Below, piece by piece: positions 16,954 through 26,728 of a stretch of DNA of 64,000 bases (the stretch's first letter is position 1; each line of letters opens with the position of its first letter). The DNA comes from Bin87 sp965217175. Its GTDB lineage: Bacteria; Chloroflexota; Dehalococcoidia; Lucifugimonadales; UBA3495. Below the pieces are notes generated by a model, which was not told where the DNA came from, ran no database searches, and saw only the letters and a list, made by a program, of their open reading frames with translations. The stretch lies in contig OZ244251.1 of NCBI GenBank assembly GCA_965217175.1, positions 744,001 to 808,000 of the forward strand, read 5' to 3'. Made by a program: the position numbers and the translations under genes.

Positions 16954-18169
16954 CCCGGTGCGCCTTCCCGACGATCCGTCTCTAATCACCAAACGGGGCG
17001 TCAGCCGAATAATTTCCGAAGAGCAGTTTGTCGCCATGCTAAACGGCGGCAAACCCCTGCGACTGAAGATGGGCTTCGACCCCAGCCGTCCCGACATCCA
17101 CCTTGGCCACGTGGTGGGACTTCGCAAGCTGCGTCAGCTGCAGGATCTGGGGCATCAGGTGATCCTGATCGTGGGTGACTGGACGGCGCAAATCGGCGAT
17201 CCATCGGGCCGTTCCGCCACCCGCACCATGCTCACCCACGCCGACGTGCTGGAAAACGCCGAATCCTACATGCGCCAGTTCTTCAAAGTCGTCGACCGCG
17301 AGCGCACGCGGGTGGAATGGCAAAGCCAGTGGTTCGGCGATTTTACCCTTGCCAACGTGATCGAACTCACCAGCCGCTTCACCGTCGCGCAATTCCTGGA
17401 GCGCGACGACTTCGCCCACCGCTTCGCCCAGCATCAGCCCATCGCCATCACCGAGTTGCTGTACCCCCTGCTGCAGGCCTACGACTCAGTGGCCATCGAG
17501 TCCGACGTGGAATTCGGCGGCACCGACCAGATGTTCAACTTGCTGGTGGGGCGCGAGCTGCAGGGCATGATGGGCCAAACTCCCCAGCAGTGCTTCCTGA
17601 TGCCCATCCTCGTCGGCACCGACGGCGTTCAGAAAATGAGCAAGAGTCTGGGTAATTACGTAGCGCTGGAAGAACCGCCCGGCGACATGTACGGCAAAAT
17701 AATGTCGCTGCCCGACGAACTGCTGCTGCAATACTTCCAATATCTGACCGACGTGCCAGACGACGAGATATCGGCGATGGACGTTTCCATAGCGAACGAA
17801 GAATCCAATCCCATGGACTTCAAAAAGCAGTTGGCGCGGATCATTACCGAAACCTTCCACGACGCCCAGGCCGCCCGGGCTGCCGAAGCCCAATTCGAAC
17901 AGGTGGTCCAGCGACGCGACCTGCCCGGCGAGATGCCCGAATACAGCCTCGCGCAGGCCGGAGACATGGCCATCAACCGGTTGCTCGTGCAGGCCGAACT
18001 GGTCGCCAGCAACGGAGAGGCGCGGCGTTTGGTGGGTCAGGGTGCGGTGGAAATCATACGGCCCGGCGGAGACCGCGTAACGATAGTGGCCGGAGACCCG
18101 ACGCCACCGCTCGCCCCCGGAGACGTCATCCGCGCCGGCCGCCGCCGATTCGTGCGACTGGTGCAGTGA
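16946..18169 (+). CDS. tyrS: Tyrosyl-tRNA synthetase
   Basis: 407 residues from a GTG start. The class I signatures are H52-L-G-H55 and KMSKS at 230-234. QIGDPSGRSATR and GGTDQMFNLLVGRELQ are tyrosine-binding-region segments. The C-terminal S4-like RNA-binding domain (about 340-405, MAINRLLVQAELVASNGEARRLVGQGAVEI) makes this the TyrS type with that domain. The gene overlaps ribF upstream by 8 nt and the restriction-modification gene downstream by 4 nt (GTGA). Confidence 0.96.
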   Translation: MTSPVRLPDDPSLITKRGVSRIISEEQFVAMLNGGKPLRLKMGFDPSRPDIHLGHVVGLRKLRQLQDLGHQVILIVGDWTAQIGDPSGRSATRTMLTHADVLENAESYMRQFFKVVDRERTRVEWQSQWFGDFTLANVIELTSRFTVAQFLERDDFAHRFAQHQPIAITELLYPLLQAYDSVAIESDVEFGGTDQMFNLLVGRELQGMMGQTPQQCFLMPILVGTDGVQKMSKSLGNYVALEEPPGDMYGKIMSLPDELLLQYFQYLTDVPDDEISAMDVSIANEESNPMDFKKQLARIITETFHDAQAARAAEAQFEQVVQRRDLPGEMPEYSLAQAGDMAINRLLVQAELVASNGEARRLVGQGAVEIIRPGGDRVTIVAGDPTPPLAPGDVIRAGRRRFVRLVQ

Positions 18170-20889
18170 CCCCCCAGGAATTCATCGCCAAGTGGCATAA
18201 TACCGGTTTCGGCGAGAGTCAGGCCGCCCAGTCCTTCTTCAACGACATTTGCGCCCTGGTCGGCCATCCCAACCCCGGCGAATACGGCAACCCCGAGGTA
18301 TTCACCTTTGAAAAATGGGTTCCCGGCGGTTTTGCGGACGCTTACCTGGAGGAGCGTTTCGGCTGGGAATTCAAGGGTTCTGACGACCAACTGACCGGTG
18401 CCTTCGATCAGCTGCTTCGGTACCAGGTCTATCTGAAGACGCCTCCGCTTCTCATCGTGTCGTCCTTCCGCACCATCCTGATCCGCACCAACTTCCCGGG
18501 TATGGAGACGGTGCTGCACGAAATTCCGGTGCCCAGCCTCACTCTGGTCGAGCAGTTGGAGAAGCTCCGCAACGCCTTCTTCAATCCAGATCTGTTCCGG
18601 CCCCTGCGCACCGTCGAAGACGTTACCCGAGAAACTGCCACGCTTTTCAGCGATATCGTGGCCGACATGGAGGGCCATGACGTGGACCCGGAGAAGCTGG
18701 CCCGCTACCTCAACCAGATCATCTTCTGCCTGTACGCAGAAGACGCCGGTCTCCTCCCTGATGGGCTCTTCACCAACATTGTGAAGCAGCAGTACCGGAA
18801 CCCGAGTCGGTTTGACCAGGTCGTGAGCAACTTGTTCGACCAGCTGGCCGGCGGCGGACTCTTTGGGGCCGACGACATCGCCCACTTCAACGGCGACCTG
18901 TTCCACGACGCCGACACTATCCACCTCGGCACCAACGCGCTGCAGCGTCTCGTGGAAGCCACGGACAGGAACTGGAGCAACATCGAACCCTCTGTGTTTG
19001 GCACACTTTTCGAGCGGGCCATAGATGCTTCCAAACGCGCCCAGGCCGGTGCCCACTACACTAGCGCCGCCGACATCATGCTGGTCATCGAACCCGTGAT
19101 ACTTGACTCGTTGGGACGGGAGTGGGACACGGTGAGGCAGGAGGTTGGCGACCTGCTTGATGAGGAAGATCGAGACAGCGCCCTCGCCCGTCTGGTCGCC
19201 TTCCAGGAGCGGCTGGCGGCGGTTAACGTGCTGGACCCGGCCAGCGGCAGCGGTAACTTTCTGTACCTCTCCCTGCGCTCGTTGCTGGACCTGGAGAAGC
19301 GGGTGATAGACTTTGCCGCCGCCAACGGTTGGTACTACCTGACGCCTACCGTCAAGCCCGACCAGATGCTGGGCCTGGAGATCAACCCCTACGCAGCCGA
19401 ACTGGCTCGCACCGCCCTGTGGATTGGCTATATCCAGTGGCACCAGACCAACGGCTTCCCCTACAACAACACACCCATCCTGACCCCGCTGGACACGATC
19501 CAGCAAACCGACGCCATCCTGGACTTGTCCGACCCCAACAACCCGTTAGAACCGGAGTGGCCCCCTGCAGAGTTCATCGTGGGCAACCCGCCGTTTTTGG
19601 GCGGCAAGCTACTTCGCACCAACCTGAACGACGAGTACGTGGACGCACTGCTCGGTTGGTATTCGGGGCGCGTCCCTGGGGAGGCGGACCTGGTTTGCTA
19701 CTGGTTCGAGAAAGCGAGGGCAATGCTGGAATCGGGCCATGCCAGTCGCATAGGGTTGCTGGCGACCCAAGGCATTCGAGGCGGTGTCAATCGCCGGGTG
19801 CTACGGCGCATCAAGCAGACCGGCGACATATTCATGGCGTGGTCAGACCACCCTTGGATATTGGACGGCGCGGCAGTGCATATATCCATCGTGGGGTTCG
19901 ACGACGGTTCAGAACCGACGCGCCAGTTGGACGGTAACCAGGTTGAGTCAATCAACGCTAACCTCTCTGCCGGGGTCGACCTCACCCTCGCGATGCGCCT
20001 TAAAGAGAATGCCGGGATTGCGTTTATGGGCGATACTAAAGGTGGACCGTTTGACATTCCGGCTTCTTTGGCCCAGGAGATGATCGCCTCGCCCAACCCT
20101 CACAACAAAAGCAATTCGGAGGTAGTTAAGCCATGGGTCAACGGCCGGGATATTACCGACCGTCCCAGAGGGATGAGGATCATCGACTTCGGAGACATGC
20201 CCTTAGAACAGGCAGCGCTTTATGAGGCTCCTTTCGAATACGTAAATGCCCACGTAAAACCGATGCGCGCGAACAATCGGCGTCCGCTATATGCAAATCA
20301 ATGGTGGTGGCATATGGAGCCGCGTCCAGGGATGCACAAAGCCCTCGGTGATCTTGAACGGTATATGGCGACTCCCACCATCGCCAAGCACCGTTTGTTT
20401 ACCTGGCTACGAAGTGACATGGTGCCAGACCATGCGTTGATTGTTATTGCAGGCGACGACGACTACACCTTCGGAATTCTCCATTCCCGAATCCACGAAA
20501 CCTGGGCGCTGGCAATGGGCACGCAGCTTGAGTCCCGTCCCCGCTACACCCCCACCACCTGCTTCGAGACGTTTCCCTTCCCCCGGCCTACAAACGCGCA
20601 GCGCAAGGCCATCGCTGATGCTGCAGCCGAGTTGAACCGGTTGCGTGAAAACTGGCTCAATCCGGTGGACATGTTCGGCAACCCGTCGTTGACCGCTCCG
20701 GAGCGCCGCCGCCGCACGCTGACCAACCTGTACAACCAGCGCCCCACCTGGCTTGCCAACGCCCACCTCACCCTCGATGCCGCCGTCGCCGACGCCTACG
20801 GATGGCCTCCAGACCTGCCCGCCGCCGAAGTGCTGGAACGGCTGCTGGCGCTCAACCTGGAGCGGTCGGCTGCGGAAACCACTGCGTAG
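18166..20889 (+). CDS. MmeI-type (type IIL) restriction endonuclease-methyltransferase fusion
   Basis: 907 residues. The N-terminal nuclease domain carries D58-x9-E68-F-K70, the same D-x9-ExK spacing as the MmeI catalytic site, so the nuclease looks intact. A helical spacer (about 120-340) precedes the gamma-class N6-adenine methyltransferase, with motif I DPASGSG from D357 and motif IV N474-P-P-F477. The C-terminal third would be the target recognition domain (about 620-880), with FPRPT near its end. Members of this family cut about 20 bp from an asymmetric site and modify only one strand, in one polypeptide. No separate methylase or specificity gene is nearby. The gene starts with GTG overlapping the tyrS stop, so defence and aminoacyl-tRNA synthesis share a transcript. 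Recognition sequence unknown. Confidence 0.88.
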   Translation: MTPQEFIAKWHNTGFGESQAAQSFFNDICALVGHPNPGEYGNPEVFTFEKWVPGGFADAYLEERFGWEFKGSDDQLTGAFDQLLRYQVYLKTPPLLIVSSFRTILIRTNFPGMETVLHEIPVPSLTLVEQLEKLRNAFFNPDLFRPLRTVEDVTRETATLFSDIVADMEGHDVDPEKLARYLNQIIFCLYAEDAGLLPDGLFTNIVKQQYRNPSRFDQVVSNLFDQLAGGGLFGADDIAHFNGDLFHDADTIHLGTNALQRLVEATDRNWSNIEPSVFGTLFERAIDASKRAQAGAHYTSAADIMLVIEPVILDSLGREWDTVRQEVGDLLDEEDRDSALARLVAFQERLAAVNVLDPASGSGNFLYLSLRSLLDLEKRVIDFAAANGWYYLTPTVKPDQMLGLEINPYAAELARTALWIGYIQWHQTNGFPYNNTPILTPLDTIQQTDAILDLSDPNNPLEPEWPPAEFIVGNPPFLGGKLLRTNLNDEYVDALLGWYSGRVPGEADLVCYWFEKARAMLESGHASRIGLLATQGIRGGVNRRVLRRIKQTGDIFMAWSDHPWILDGAAVHISIVGFDDGSEPTRQLDGNQVESINANLSAGVDLTLAMRLKENAGIAFMGDTKGGPFDIPASLAQEMIASPNPHNKSNSEVVKPWVNGRDITDRPRGMRIIDFGDMPLEQAALYEAPFEYVNAHVKPMRANNRRPLYANQWWWHMEPRPGMHKALGDLERYMATPTIAKHRLFTWLRSDMVPDHALIVIAGDDDYTFGILHSRIHETWALAMGTQLESRPRYTPTTCFETFPFPRPTNAQRKAIADAAAELNRLRENWLNPVDMFGNPSLTAPERRRRTLTNLYNQRPTWLANAHLTLDAAVADAYGWPPDLPAAEVLERLLALNLERSAAETTA

Positions 20890-20994
20890 GCTACTGGTTT
20901 TGCCAAAAAGTCCTGTACATCCTTGTAAGGAATCAACGTCGTAAGGAACGAACGGGTAGGCTGGTATGTTATTGGTGGCAGGTGGAATCAGTGG

Positions 20995-21270
20995 ATGTGC
21001 CCCCAGTTGGCAGAATCCATTCCCCTGCCTCACGATATGCAGAACGAATGGTGGAAGGATGTTCCGGGTAACGTCTCCGTTGCCGGTCAATTGGACCCAA
21101 ACGGCTTCGTATGGCCCTCGCAAATCTTTACGCCTCACGAGCACCTGGACCTGATGGCCCATCCTTACGACATATTCAATGCGCCGGACCCTGCCAAGAT
21201 TCCGGCGGCCCGCACCCTGTTGACCAAATACCCAAATAACATCATCATGGCTATCGACATACACGACTAG
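20995..21270 (+). CDS. Small hypothetical protein
   Basis: 91 residues, or 76 from the internal Met at residue 15. AGGTGGA lies about 9 nt before the ATG. The product is soluble and rich in Pro, Asp and His, with a VAGQLDPNGFVWPSQIF strand-like part and no motif I recognise. It sits between the restriction-modification fusion and the mutase, 13 bp before the latter, so it is probably cotranscribed with the mutase. A shorter overlapping frame starting at 20966 has a lipoprotein-like start but worse codon pattern; I prefer this frame. No function assigned. Confidence 0.5.
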   Translation: MCPQLAESIPLPHDMQNEWWKDVPGNVSVAGQLDPNGFVWPSQIFTPHEHLDLMAHPYDIFNAPDPAKIPAARTLLTKYPNNIIMAIDIHD

Positions 21271-21283
21271 CCTGGAGCATCCG

Positions 21284-22960
21284 ATGGTTCTCTCCAACGA
21301 CGACGACAAGTCGCAACAGCGCAACGATGCCTGGCGTCAGCGGGCCGATTCCGCTCCCCGGCGCAAGGCAGCCTACAAAACCCTCAGTCAGATTCCCCTG
21401 CAGCCCGTCTACGGCCCCTCGGACGTTTCAGATGACCGCAACGGCCCCGATGTCGGATTGCCGGGCGAGTATCCCTATCTTCGCGGCGTCCATCCCACCG
21501 GCTACCGTTCCCGGCTGTGGACCATGCGCATGTTCGCCGGATTTGGCGAACCCCGCGAAACCAACGAGCGTTTCCGCTTCCTCATGGACCAGGGCGAAAC
21601 CGGCCTCAGCGTCGCCTTCGATATGCCCACGCTCTACGGCTACGACCACGACGACCACCGGGCCCGCGGCGAGTTCGGGAAGTGTGGTGTCGCCGTCTCG
21701 TGCCTCGAGGATATGCAAACGGTATTCGATGGCATCCCCCTGGATCAGGTTACCACCTCAATGACCATCAACAGCCCGGCTGCCATCATCTGGGCAATGT
21801 ACATCGCCGCCGCCGAAAAACAGGGCGCGCCCCCCGCGTCGTTGGGCGGCACCCTTCAGAACGATATTCTCAAAGAGTACATCGCCCAGAACGAATACAT
21901 CTTCCCGCCCCATCCGTCCATGCGCCTGGTCGTCGACACCGTCGAATTCGCCACCAACCACATGCCCCGGTTCAACCCCATCAGCATCAGCGGATACCAC
22001 ATCCGCGAAGCCGGCAGCAACGCGGTGCAGGAGCTGGCCTTCACCCTGGCCGACGGCTTCGAATACGTCCGGCATTGCATTGAGCGCGGCATGGCGGTGG
22101 ACGATTTCGCGCCCCGGCTCAGCTTCTTCTTCAACGTCCATAACGACTTCTTTGAAGAGATCGCCAAGTTCCGGTCGGCCCGCCGCATCTGGGCCCGTGA
22201 GCTGACAGAAACCTTCGGCGCCGAGTCCGACCGCTCCGCCTGGATGCGTTTTCACGCCCAGACATCCGGCGCGTCCCTCACGGCCCAGCAACCGGAAAAC
22301 AACGTCGTGCGCGTGTCCCTGCAGGCGTTGGCCGCCGTCCTGGGCGGTTGCCAGTCGCTCCACACCAACGGCAAAGACGAGGCCTGGGCGCTGCCATCCG
22401 CCCAAGCCGCCCTGCAGGCCCTTCGCACCCAGCAGATCATCGCCCACGAAACTGGCGTCGTGGACACCGTGGACCCGTTGGGCGGCAGTTATTTCGTGGA
22501 GGCGCTCACGAACCAGGTGGAGGCAGGCGCCTACGATTATTTCAAACGTGTCGATCAGTACGGTGGCGTGATTCCAGCGTTGGAATCCGGCTTCTTTCAG
22601 CGAGAAATCGCCGACGCCGCCTACCTGTATCAACAGGAAGAAGACCGCAAAGAGCGGATCACCGTGGGGGTCAACGAATTCGTCGCTCAGGATGAGAGTC
22701 TGGCCATTCCCATCCTCAGGGTGGACGAAGCCGGTGAACAACGCCATATCAACCACCTCAATGAGGTGCGTCGCCGCCGGGATAACCACGAAGTGGCGAC
22801 TCGCCTGCGCGCCCTCGAATCTGCCGCCCGGGCCAGCGGCAGCGACGCCAACCTCATGTACCCCCTCATCGAGGCGGTAAAGGCCGAGGCCACGCTGGGC
22901 GAGATGATGGGCGTGTTTCGGGACGTCTTCGGCGAATACCAGCCCACCTGGGGCTTCTAG
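21284..22960 (+). CDS. Methylmalonyl-CoA mutase family, large (substrate-binding) subunit
   Basis: 558 residues comprising only the TIM-barrel substrate domain. The family segments are all present: TMRMFAGFGEPRETN, GLSVAFDMPTLYGYDHDD, GTLQNDILKEYIAQNEYIFPP, ISISGYHIREAGSNA, FAPRLSFFFNVHNDFFEE, HAQTSGASLTAQQPENNVVR and GGSYFVEALT. The B12-binding domain (DxHxxG) is absent, so it must pair with a separate small subunit that is not in this window. In classical methylmalonyl-CoA mutases the fourth segment reads TSGWSLT; here Trp is Ala, so another branched acyl-CoA (isobutyryl- or hydroxyisobutyryl-like) cannot be excluded. A propionate/branched-chain pathway role is inferred. Confidence 0.9.
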   Translation: MVLSNDDDKSQQRNDAWRQRADSAPRRKAAYKTLSQIPLQPVYGPSDVSDDRNGPDVGLPGEYPYLRGVHPTGYRSRLWTMRMFAGFGEPRETNERFRFLMDQGETGLSVAFDMPTLYGYDHDDHRARGEFGKCGVAVSCLEDMQTVFDGIPLDQVTTSMTINSPAAIIWAMYIAAAEKQGAPPASLGGTLQNDILKEYIAQNEYIFPPHPSMRLVVDTVEFATNHMPRFNPISISGYHIREAGSNAVQELAFTLADGFEYVRHCIERGMAVDDFAPRLSFFFNVHNDFFEEIAKFRSARRIWARELTETFGAESDRSAWMRFHAQTSGASLTAQQPENNVVRVSLQALAAVLGGCQSLHTNGKDEAWALPSAQAALQALRTQQIIAHETGVVDTVDPLGGSYFVEALTNQVEAGAYDYFKRVDQYGGVIPALESGFFQREIADAAYLYQQEEDRKERITVGVNEFVAQDESLAIPILRVDEAGEQRHINHLNEVRRRRDNHEVATRLRALESAARASGSDANLMYPLIEAVKAEATLGEMMGVFRDVFGEYQPTWGF

Positions 22961-22980
22961 CGCACCGGCCTTCCCCCGTC

Positions 22981-23001
22981 ATTCCGGCCTTGAGCCGGAA
23001 T
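22981..23001 (+). other. Short palindrome after the mutase gene
   Basis: ATTCCGGC (22981-22988) pairs with GCCGGAAT (22994-23001) around the loop CTTGA. It has no T-tract and resembles a common interspersed CATTCCGG palindrome. It may stabilise the mutase mRNA end. Confidence 0.5.
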
Positions 23002-23026
23002 CCAGACGTTCAGCGCTTAAAAAGCA

Positions 23027-23051
23027 GCGGCCCGGTCAATGACCGGGCCGC
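23027..23051 (-). terminator. Rho-independent terminator of the EF-G-like gene
   Basis: GCGGCCCGGT (23027-23036) pairs with ACCGGGCCGC (23042-23051), loop CAATG. On the minus strand it is followed by GCTTTTTAAG, a short T-tract. It lies 46 bp past the stop of the gene ending at 23098. Confidence 0.8.
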
Positions 23052-23097
23052 CCTCGTTTGGTAAGTGCGTGCCGACCGGGCCGGAACCCGTGCAACG

Positions 23098-25125
23098 TCA
23101 GGCGCGGCTTTCGGCCTTGGCCTGCCGGGCAGTCTCGATAACCCTCTGCTCGATATTCTGCGGCACCTGCTCGTAATGGTCGAACTCGTACCGATAAGAG
23201 CCCCGGCCTGCGGTCATCGAACGCAAATCCTGCGAGTACCGCTGCACTTCGGCGTGGGGAACCTCGGCCTCTATCACCGTGTAACGGGGTTCGGGGCTCA
23301 TCCCCAGTATCCGACCCCGCTTGCTGTTCATGTCGCTGATGATGTCGCCGGTGTAGTTCTCCGGGACCGTAATGTACAACCTGACCACCGGTTCCAGCAG
23401 AACCGGTGCGGCCTTGGACATTCCCTGACGAAGCGCCTGGCTGCCGGCGATTTCGAACGCAATTGGTTTGCCATCCACCGGATGGGTGCTTCCGTCGTAG
23501 ATGATCGCCTTCATGTCAACCACCGGGAAGCCGGCCAGTACGCCTTCTTTCAACGTGTTGACGACACCCTTTTCCACGGCCGGAATCAGCTCCCTCGGCA
23601 CGCGTCCACCCACCACTTCATTGCCAAACTCAAACCCTTCATCCCGATTCTTGGGCTCCAGCCGGAGCACCACGTGGCCGTACTGGCCGCTGCCGCCCGT
23701 CTGCTTCTTGTGTCGATACTCCGAGCTCGTCACCTGTGTGATGGTTTCCCGGTAGGGCACCACTGGCAGCCGCACGTTCAGGTTGGCCCCAAACTTGCGC
23801 CTGATCCGGTCCAGGGCAACCTCAATCTGTACTTCGCCCAGTCCGGTCAGCAGGCTCTCGCTGGTTTCCGGATTGCGGGTGAACTGGAGGCTCGGGTCGT
23901 CTTCCACGATCCTGGCCAGCGAGGTTGACATCTTGTCCAGGTCAGCCTGGGATGCCGGAACCACCGCCAGCGAGTAGAAACCCTTGGGGAAGTCGATCCC
24001 GGGAAGGGTAACCCTGGCATCATTGGCGCACAGCGTATCTCCAGTCAAAGCCGAATTCAGCTTGCCCACGGATCCAATGTCGCCCGCCCCTACTTCCGAT
24101 ACGTTTTCCTGGCTGTTGCCCAGTGGGAGATACAGTTGCCCCAGGCGTTCCGACTGGCTCTTGTTGTTGTTGTACGCTTCGCCGTTGGATTTGGCAGTAC
24201 CCCGGAACACGCGGAACATGGACAATTTGCCCACGAACGGGTCGGCAGTGGTTTTGAATACCAGCGTCGCCAATGGCCCGGATGCGTCGGGTTCTACCGA
24301 ATCATCACCCGCCGTCGCGGGAATGTCGGCCGGCGATGGCATGAAATCGAACATCATCTGCACGAATTCATCGACCCCCATGTTTTCCGTGGCAGAAGTA
24401 AACAGGATCGGAACCAAAGAGCCATTGCGTATCGCTATCCGCGCTCCGGCGGTAACCTCGGCGGCCGTAATGTCCTCACCTTCCAGGTACTTGTCTGCCA
24501 GGGCGTCGTCAGACTCCGCTACCGCTTCGATCAATCGCTCGCGGGCGGCATCGAAATCTCCAACGACGTCGGCGGGAATGTCTGCGGGGGGGTCGATTAC
24601 GCTGACTACCCCGGAGAAGGTTTGGGCTTCACCAATCGGCAGCTGGAAGGGAACGCAGTGATTTCCAAATACGTTCTGGATTTCCGCCACGTTGCGGTCG
24701 AAGCTGGCGTTCTCCCGGTCCATCTTGTTCAGCACGAAGGCAACGGGCATAGTCCTGGCCCCCGCCAGGTCCCACGATCGTTCGGTTCCAACGTCCACGC
24801 CGGTGGGCGCCGACACCAGGATAACTGCCGACTCGACGACCCGCATGGCCCCTATTACCTCACCCATGAACTCATCGTAGCCCGGGGTATCGAGCGCGTT
24901 GAGTTTGTTATCGCCTTCGGTCACGCGGATCAGGCTGGTCTGAACGCTGGCGGCCCGCCGAATCTCCTCCGGCTCATAGTCAGAGGTGGTATTGCCGTCG
25001 GCCACATTCCCCAGGCGGGTGATGGCCTTGGCGTTAAACAAGATCATTTCGGCCAGGGAAGTTTTGCCAGCGCCGCTATGAGACAACAGCGCGACGTTGC
25101 GGATGGTACTGGCTGATATTGCCAT
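23098..25125 (-). CDS. Elongation factor G-like translational GTPase (EF-G2 type)
   Basis: 675 residues. The G1 motif SHSGAGKTSLAE (15-26) rather than the AHIDAGKTT of canonical EF-G marks the divergent FusA2-like group. G3 is DTPGYDEF and G4 is NKMD. Domain II (about 285-370), III, IV (VRLPVVPYRETI ... GQYGHVVLRLEP) and V (EVPHAEVQRYSQDLRSMTAGRGSYRYEFDHYEQVP) are all present. Paralogues of this type may act in ribosome recycling or stress; the standard EF-G must be elsewhere. GTPase function is clear, exact role is not. Confidence 0.88.
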   Translation of the reverse strand: MAISASTIRNVALLSHSGAGKTSLAEMILFNAKAITRLGNVADGNTTSDYEPEEIRRAASVQTSLIRVTEGDNKLNALDTPGYDEFMGEVIGAMRVVESAVILVSAPTGVDVGTERSWDLAGARTMPVAFVLNKMDRENASFDRNVAEIQNVFGNHCVPFQLPIGEAQTFSGVVSVIDPPADIPADVVGDFDAARERLIEAVAESDDALADKYLEGEDITAAEVTAGARIAIRNGSLVPILFTSATENMGVDEFVQMMFDFMPSPADIPATAGDDSVEPDASGPLATLVFKTTADPFVGKLSMFRVFRGTAKSNGEAYNNNKSQSERLGQLYLPLGNSQENVSEVGAGDIGSVGKLNSALTGDTLCANDARVTLPGIDFPKGFYSLAVVPASQADLDKMSTSLARIVEDDPSLQFTRNPETSESLLTGLGEVQIEVALDRIRRKFGANLNVRLPVVPYRETITQVTSSEYRHKKQTGGSGQYGHVVLRLEPKNRDEGFEFGNEVVGGRVPRELIPAVEKGVVNTLKEGVLAGFPVVDMKAIIYDGSTHPVDGKPIAFEIAGSQALRQGMSKAAPVLLEPVVRLYITVPENYTGDIISDMNSKRGRILGMSPEPRYTVIEAEVPHAEVQRYSQDLRSMTAGRGSYRYEFDHYEQVPQNIEQRVIETARQAKAESRA

Positions 25126-25286
25126 TGTGATACCCCTTTAGGCGATCCAAAATGTTGAGTATTTGCGTGATTGTAACGAAACTAACCTTGCGCTTGCAAC
25201 CGACCCCTGCCGGCGATACAATCGGTGGTCAGCGACCGGCAGTGAGCCGCTCCTTCAGCGACTCCCCTTCGGGGCCGGCCGCTCCT

Positions 25287-25805
25287 CTATTGCCCAATCG
25301 ACCGCCGCGTTGGCCGGCGCCATCTGTAGCCCGGATCCGCCGGCAGGTCGGGTTGTTTTGCGGCATCTCTCGCCAACTGGTCGCACCGTTCGTTGTTCAT
25401 GTCTCCGCTGTGCCCGCGTACCCACCGGAACTCCACTGCGTGCTTCTGGCAGATGTCCAGCAGGCGTTCCCACAGATCCGGATTCACGGCCGCCTCGCGC
25501 TTGTTGCGCATCCAGCCATTTTCCCGCCAGCGCACCGCCCAGCCTTTGTCGATGGCGTCAACCACGTAACGCGAATCGGAATACAGCACCACCTGACACG
25601 GGCGGTTGAGCGCCTCCAGCCCGATGATGGCCGCCAGCAGCTCCATGCGGTTGTTGGTGGTGCGGGCAAATCCGCCCGACAACTCCATGCGCCGGCCGTT
25701 GTAATCCAGAATTACGCCATACCCTCCGGGTCCCGGGTTGCCCAGGCAGGACCCGTCGGTGTGGATGGTTACATCGGTGGCGTCATCGGGCGAGCCGGGT
25801 GGCAT
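25287..25805 (-). CDS. rnhA: Ribonuclease HI
   Basis: 172 residues. The catalytic acidic residues appear in TDGSCLGNPGPGGYG (first Asp), NNRMELLAAIIGLEAL (Glu), YSDSRYVVDAI (second Asp) and VRGHSGDMNNERCDQLA (His and the last Asp region). The basic-protrusion-like stretch GWAVRWRENGWMRNKREA is present. It removes RNA from RNA/DNA hybrids. The C-terminus has a short Arg/Pro extension. Confidence 0.95.
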   Translation of the reverse strand: MPPGSPDDATDVTIHTDGSCLGNPGPGGYGVILDYNGRRMELSGGFARTTNNRMELLAAIIGLEALNRPCQVVLYSDSRYVVDAIDKGWAVRWRENGWMRNKREAAVNPDLWERLLDICQKHAVEFRWVRGHSGDMNNERCDQLARDAAKQPDLPADPGYRWRRPTRRSIGQ

Positions 25806-25896
25806 TGGCGTTACTCCGTCGGCGGCGCCTCAAACGCACATCGCAGACGTGGTCGCATTCTCGCGAATCTGGTGGCCTGTCACGGCGTGGCCCAGG

Positions 25897-26550
25897 CTAA
25901 TTGGGGTGCCGTGCCACCCGTTTCATAATCGTGCGGGTCAAACCCGCGCACTTGGCCCGGATCTTTTCCGTCCATTCATCCTGCACCGCCGCTTTCCAGG
26001 GTTCCGAGTCGATAACGTCCGGGCTGTCAATTTCGTAAACTGCCATGTATTGCGGGAACCCGTCGGCGTTGGTCGTCTCCAGGCGGTACCGGTAGGCGTT
26101 GCGGACGCCGGGCACCTTTCGCAAACCGGGCAGATGCACCGCGTCGTAAAGGCGGTTGAACTCGGCCTCGTCCTCCGCCGGTATGTCGGTCTGCACCATG
26201 AACATGTAGTCGGCGGTGGCTGGCGGCCCTCCCACCTCCGCGGCGACGCGACGCAACACGGTGTGCGTGCGGTTGGAGGCGTGCGGCCTTATTTTGGTAA
26301 TCCAGTCGCCCTTTTCCGCCTCGGCCTGCCAGCCATCGGACTGCGGGACACCAGGGTCGTCCATCTCGTACAGGGCTGCGTACCTGGCCACCTGCTTCGC
26401 ATCGGTCGATTCCAGACGGTATCGCGTGCAGGAGTGGACGCCGGCAGCGTTGCAGATGTATTTGGCGTGTTCTGTATCGTAAACGCGATTGAACTCATCC
26501 TCCCAATCGTCGGCAATGTCCATTTGTACCAGATAGGCGAAATCGGCCAT
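25897..26550 (-). CDS. Tandem dimeric alpha/beta-barrel (EthD/DUF4286-like) protein, copy A
   Basis: 217 residues made of two homologous halves (about 1-105 and 112-217). Each half begins with a strand and xIPAExExEFNRLYDxxH-like helix, followed by a VPGVxxxxRYRLE strand and a YxAxYEMDxP strand. This is the ferredoxin-like fold of EthD/DUF4286 proteins, usually enzymes or binding proteins acting as dimers; fusion gives a built-in dimer. GGAGG lies 8 nt before the ATG. A paralogue with the same two-half design is at 62361-63020. Function unknown; a hydrophobic-substrate role is only a guess. Confidence 0.75.
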   Translation of the reverse strand: MADFAYLVQMDIADDWEDEFNRVYDTEHAKYICNAAGVHSCTRYRLESTDAKQVARYAALYEMDDPGVPQSDGWQAEAEKGDWITKIRPHASNRTHTVLRRVAAEVGGPPATADYMFMVQTDIPAEDEAEFNRLYDAVHLPGLRKVPGVRNAYRYRLETTNADGFPQYMAVYEIDSPDVIDSEPWKAAVQDEWTEKIRAKCAGLTRTIMKRVARHPN

Positions 26551-26728
26551 GCTAAAACCTCCGGGTTCGGGTTTGCGAATGGGTAGACAGATTGGGCAGG
26601 TGTGGATTGTCAGGGTTGTTGGCGGTGGCAGCGCCGGGTAGGATTACCCTGATATTTTTTACCGGGATTCCGTAGATTATGCAAGAATATGCAAATGGAT
26701 GCTATTGAAATGGCGAGGCAGCGAGTAA

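Noticed and set aside
18037..19506. 489-codon minus-strand frame
   Set aside because: Opposite to the tyrS end and the MmeI-type gene, both with catalytic motifs in the plus frame.
20966..21154. Lipoprotein-like ORF with an LVAGGISGC start
   Set aside because: It overlaps the better-supported frame at 20995, and its downstream part is Arg/Thr-rich without structure.
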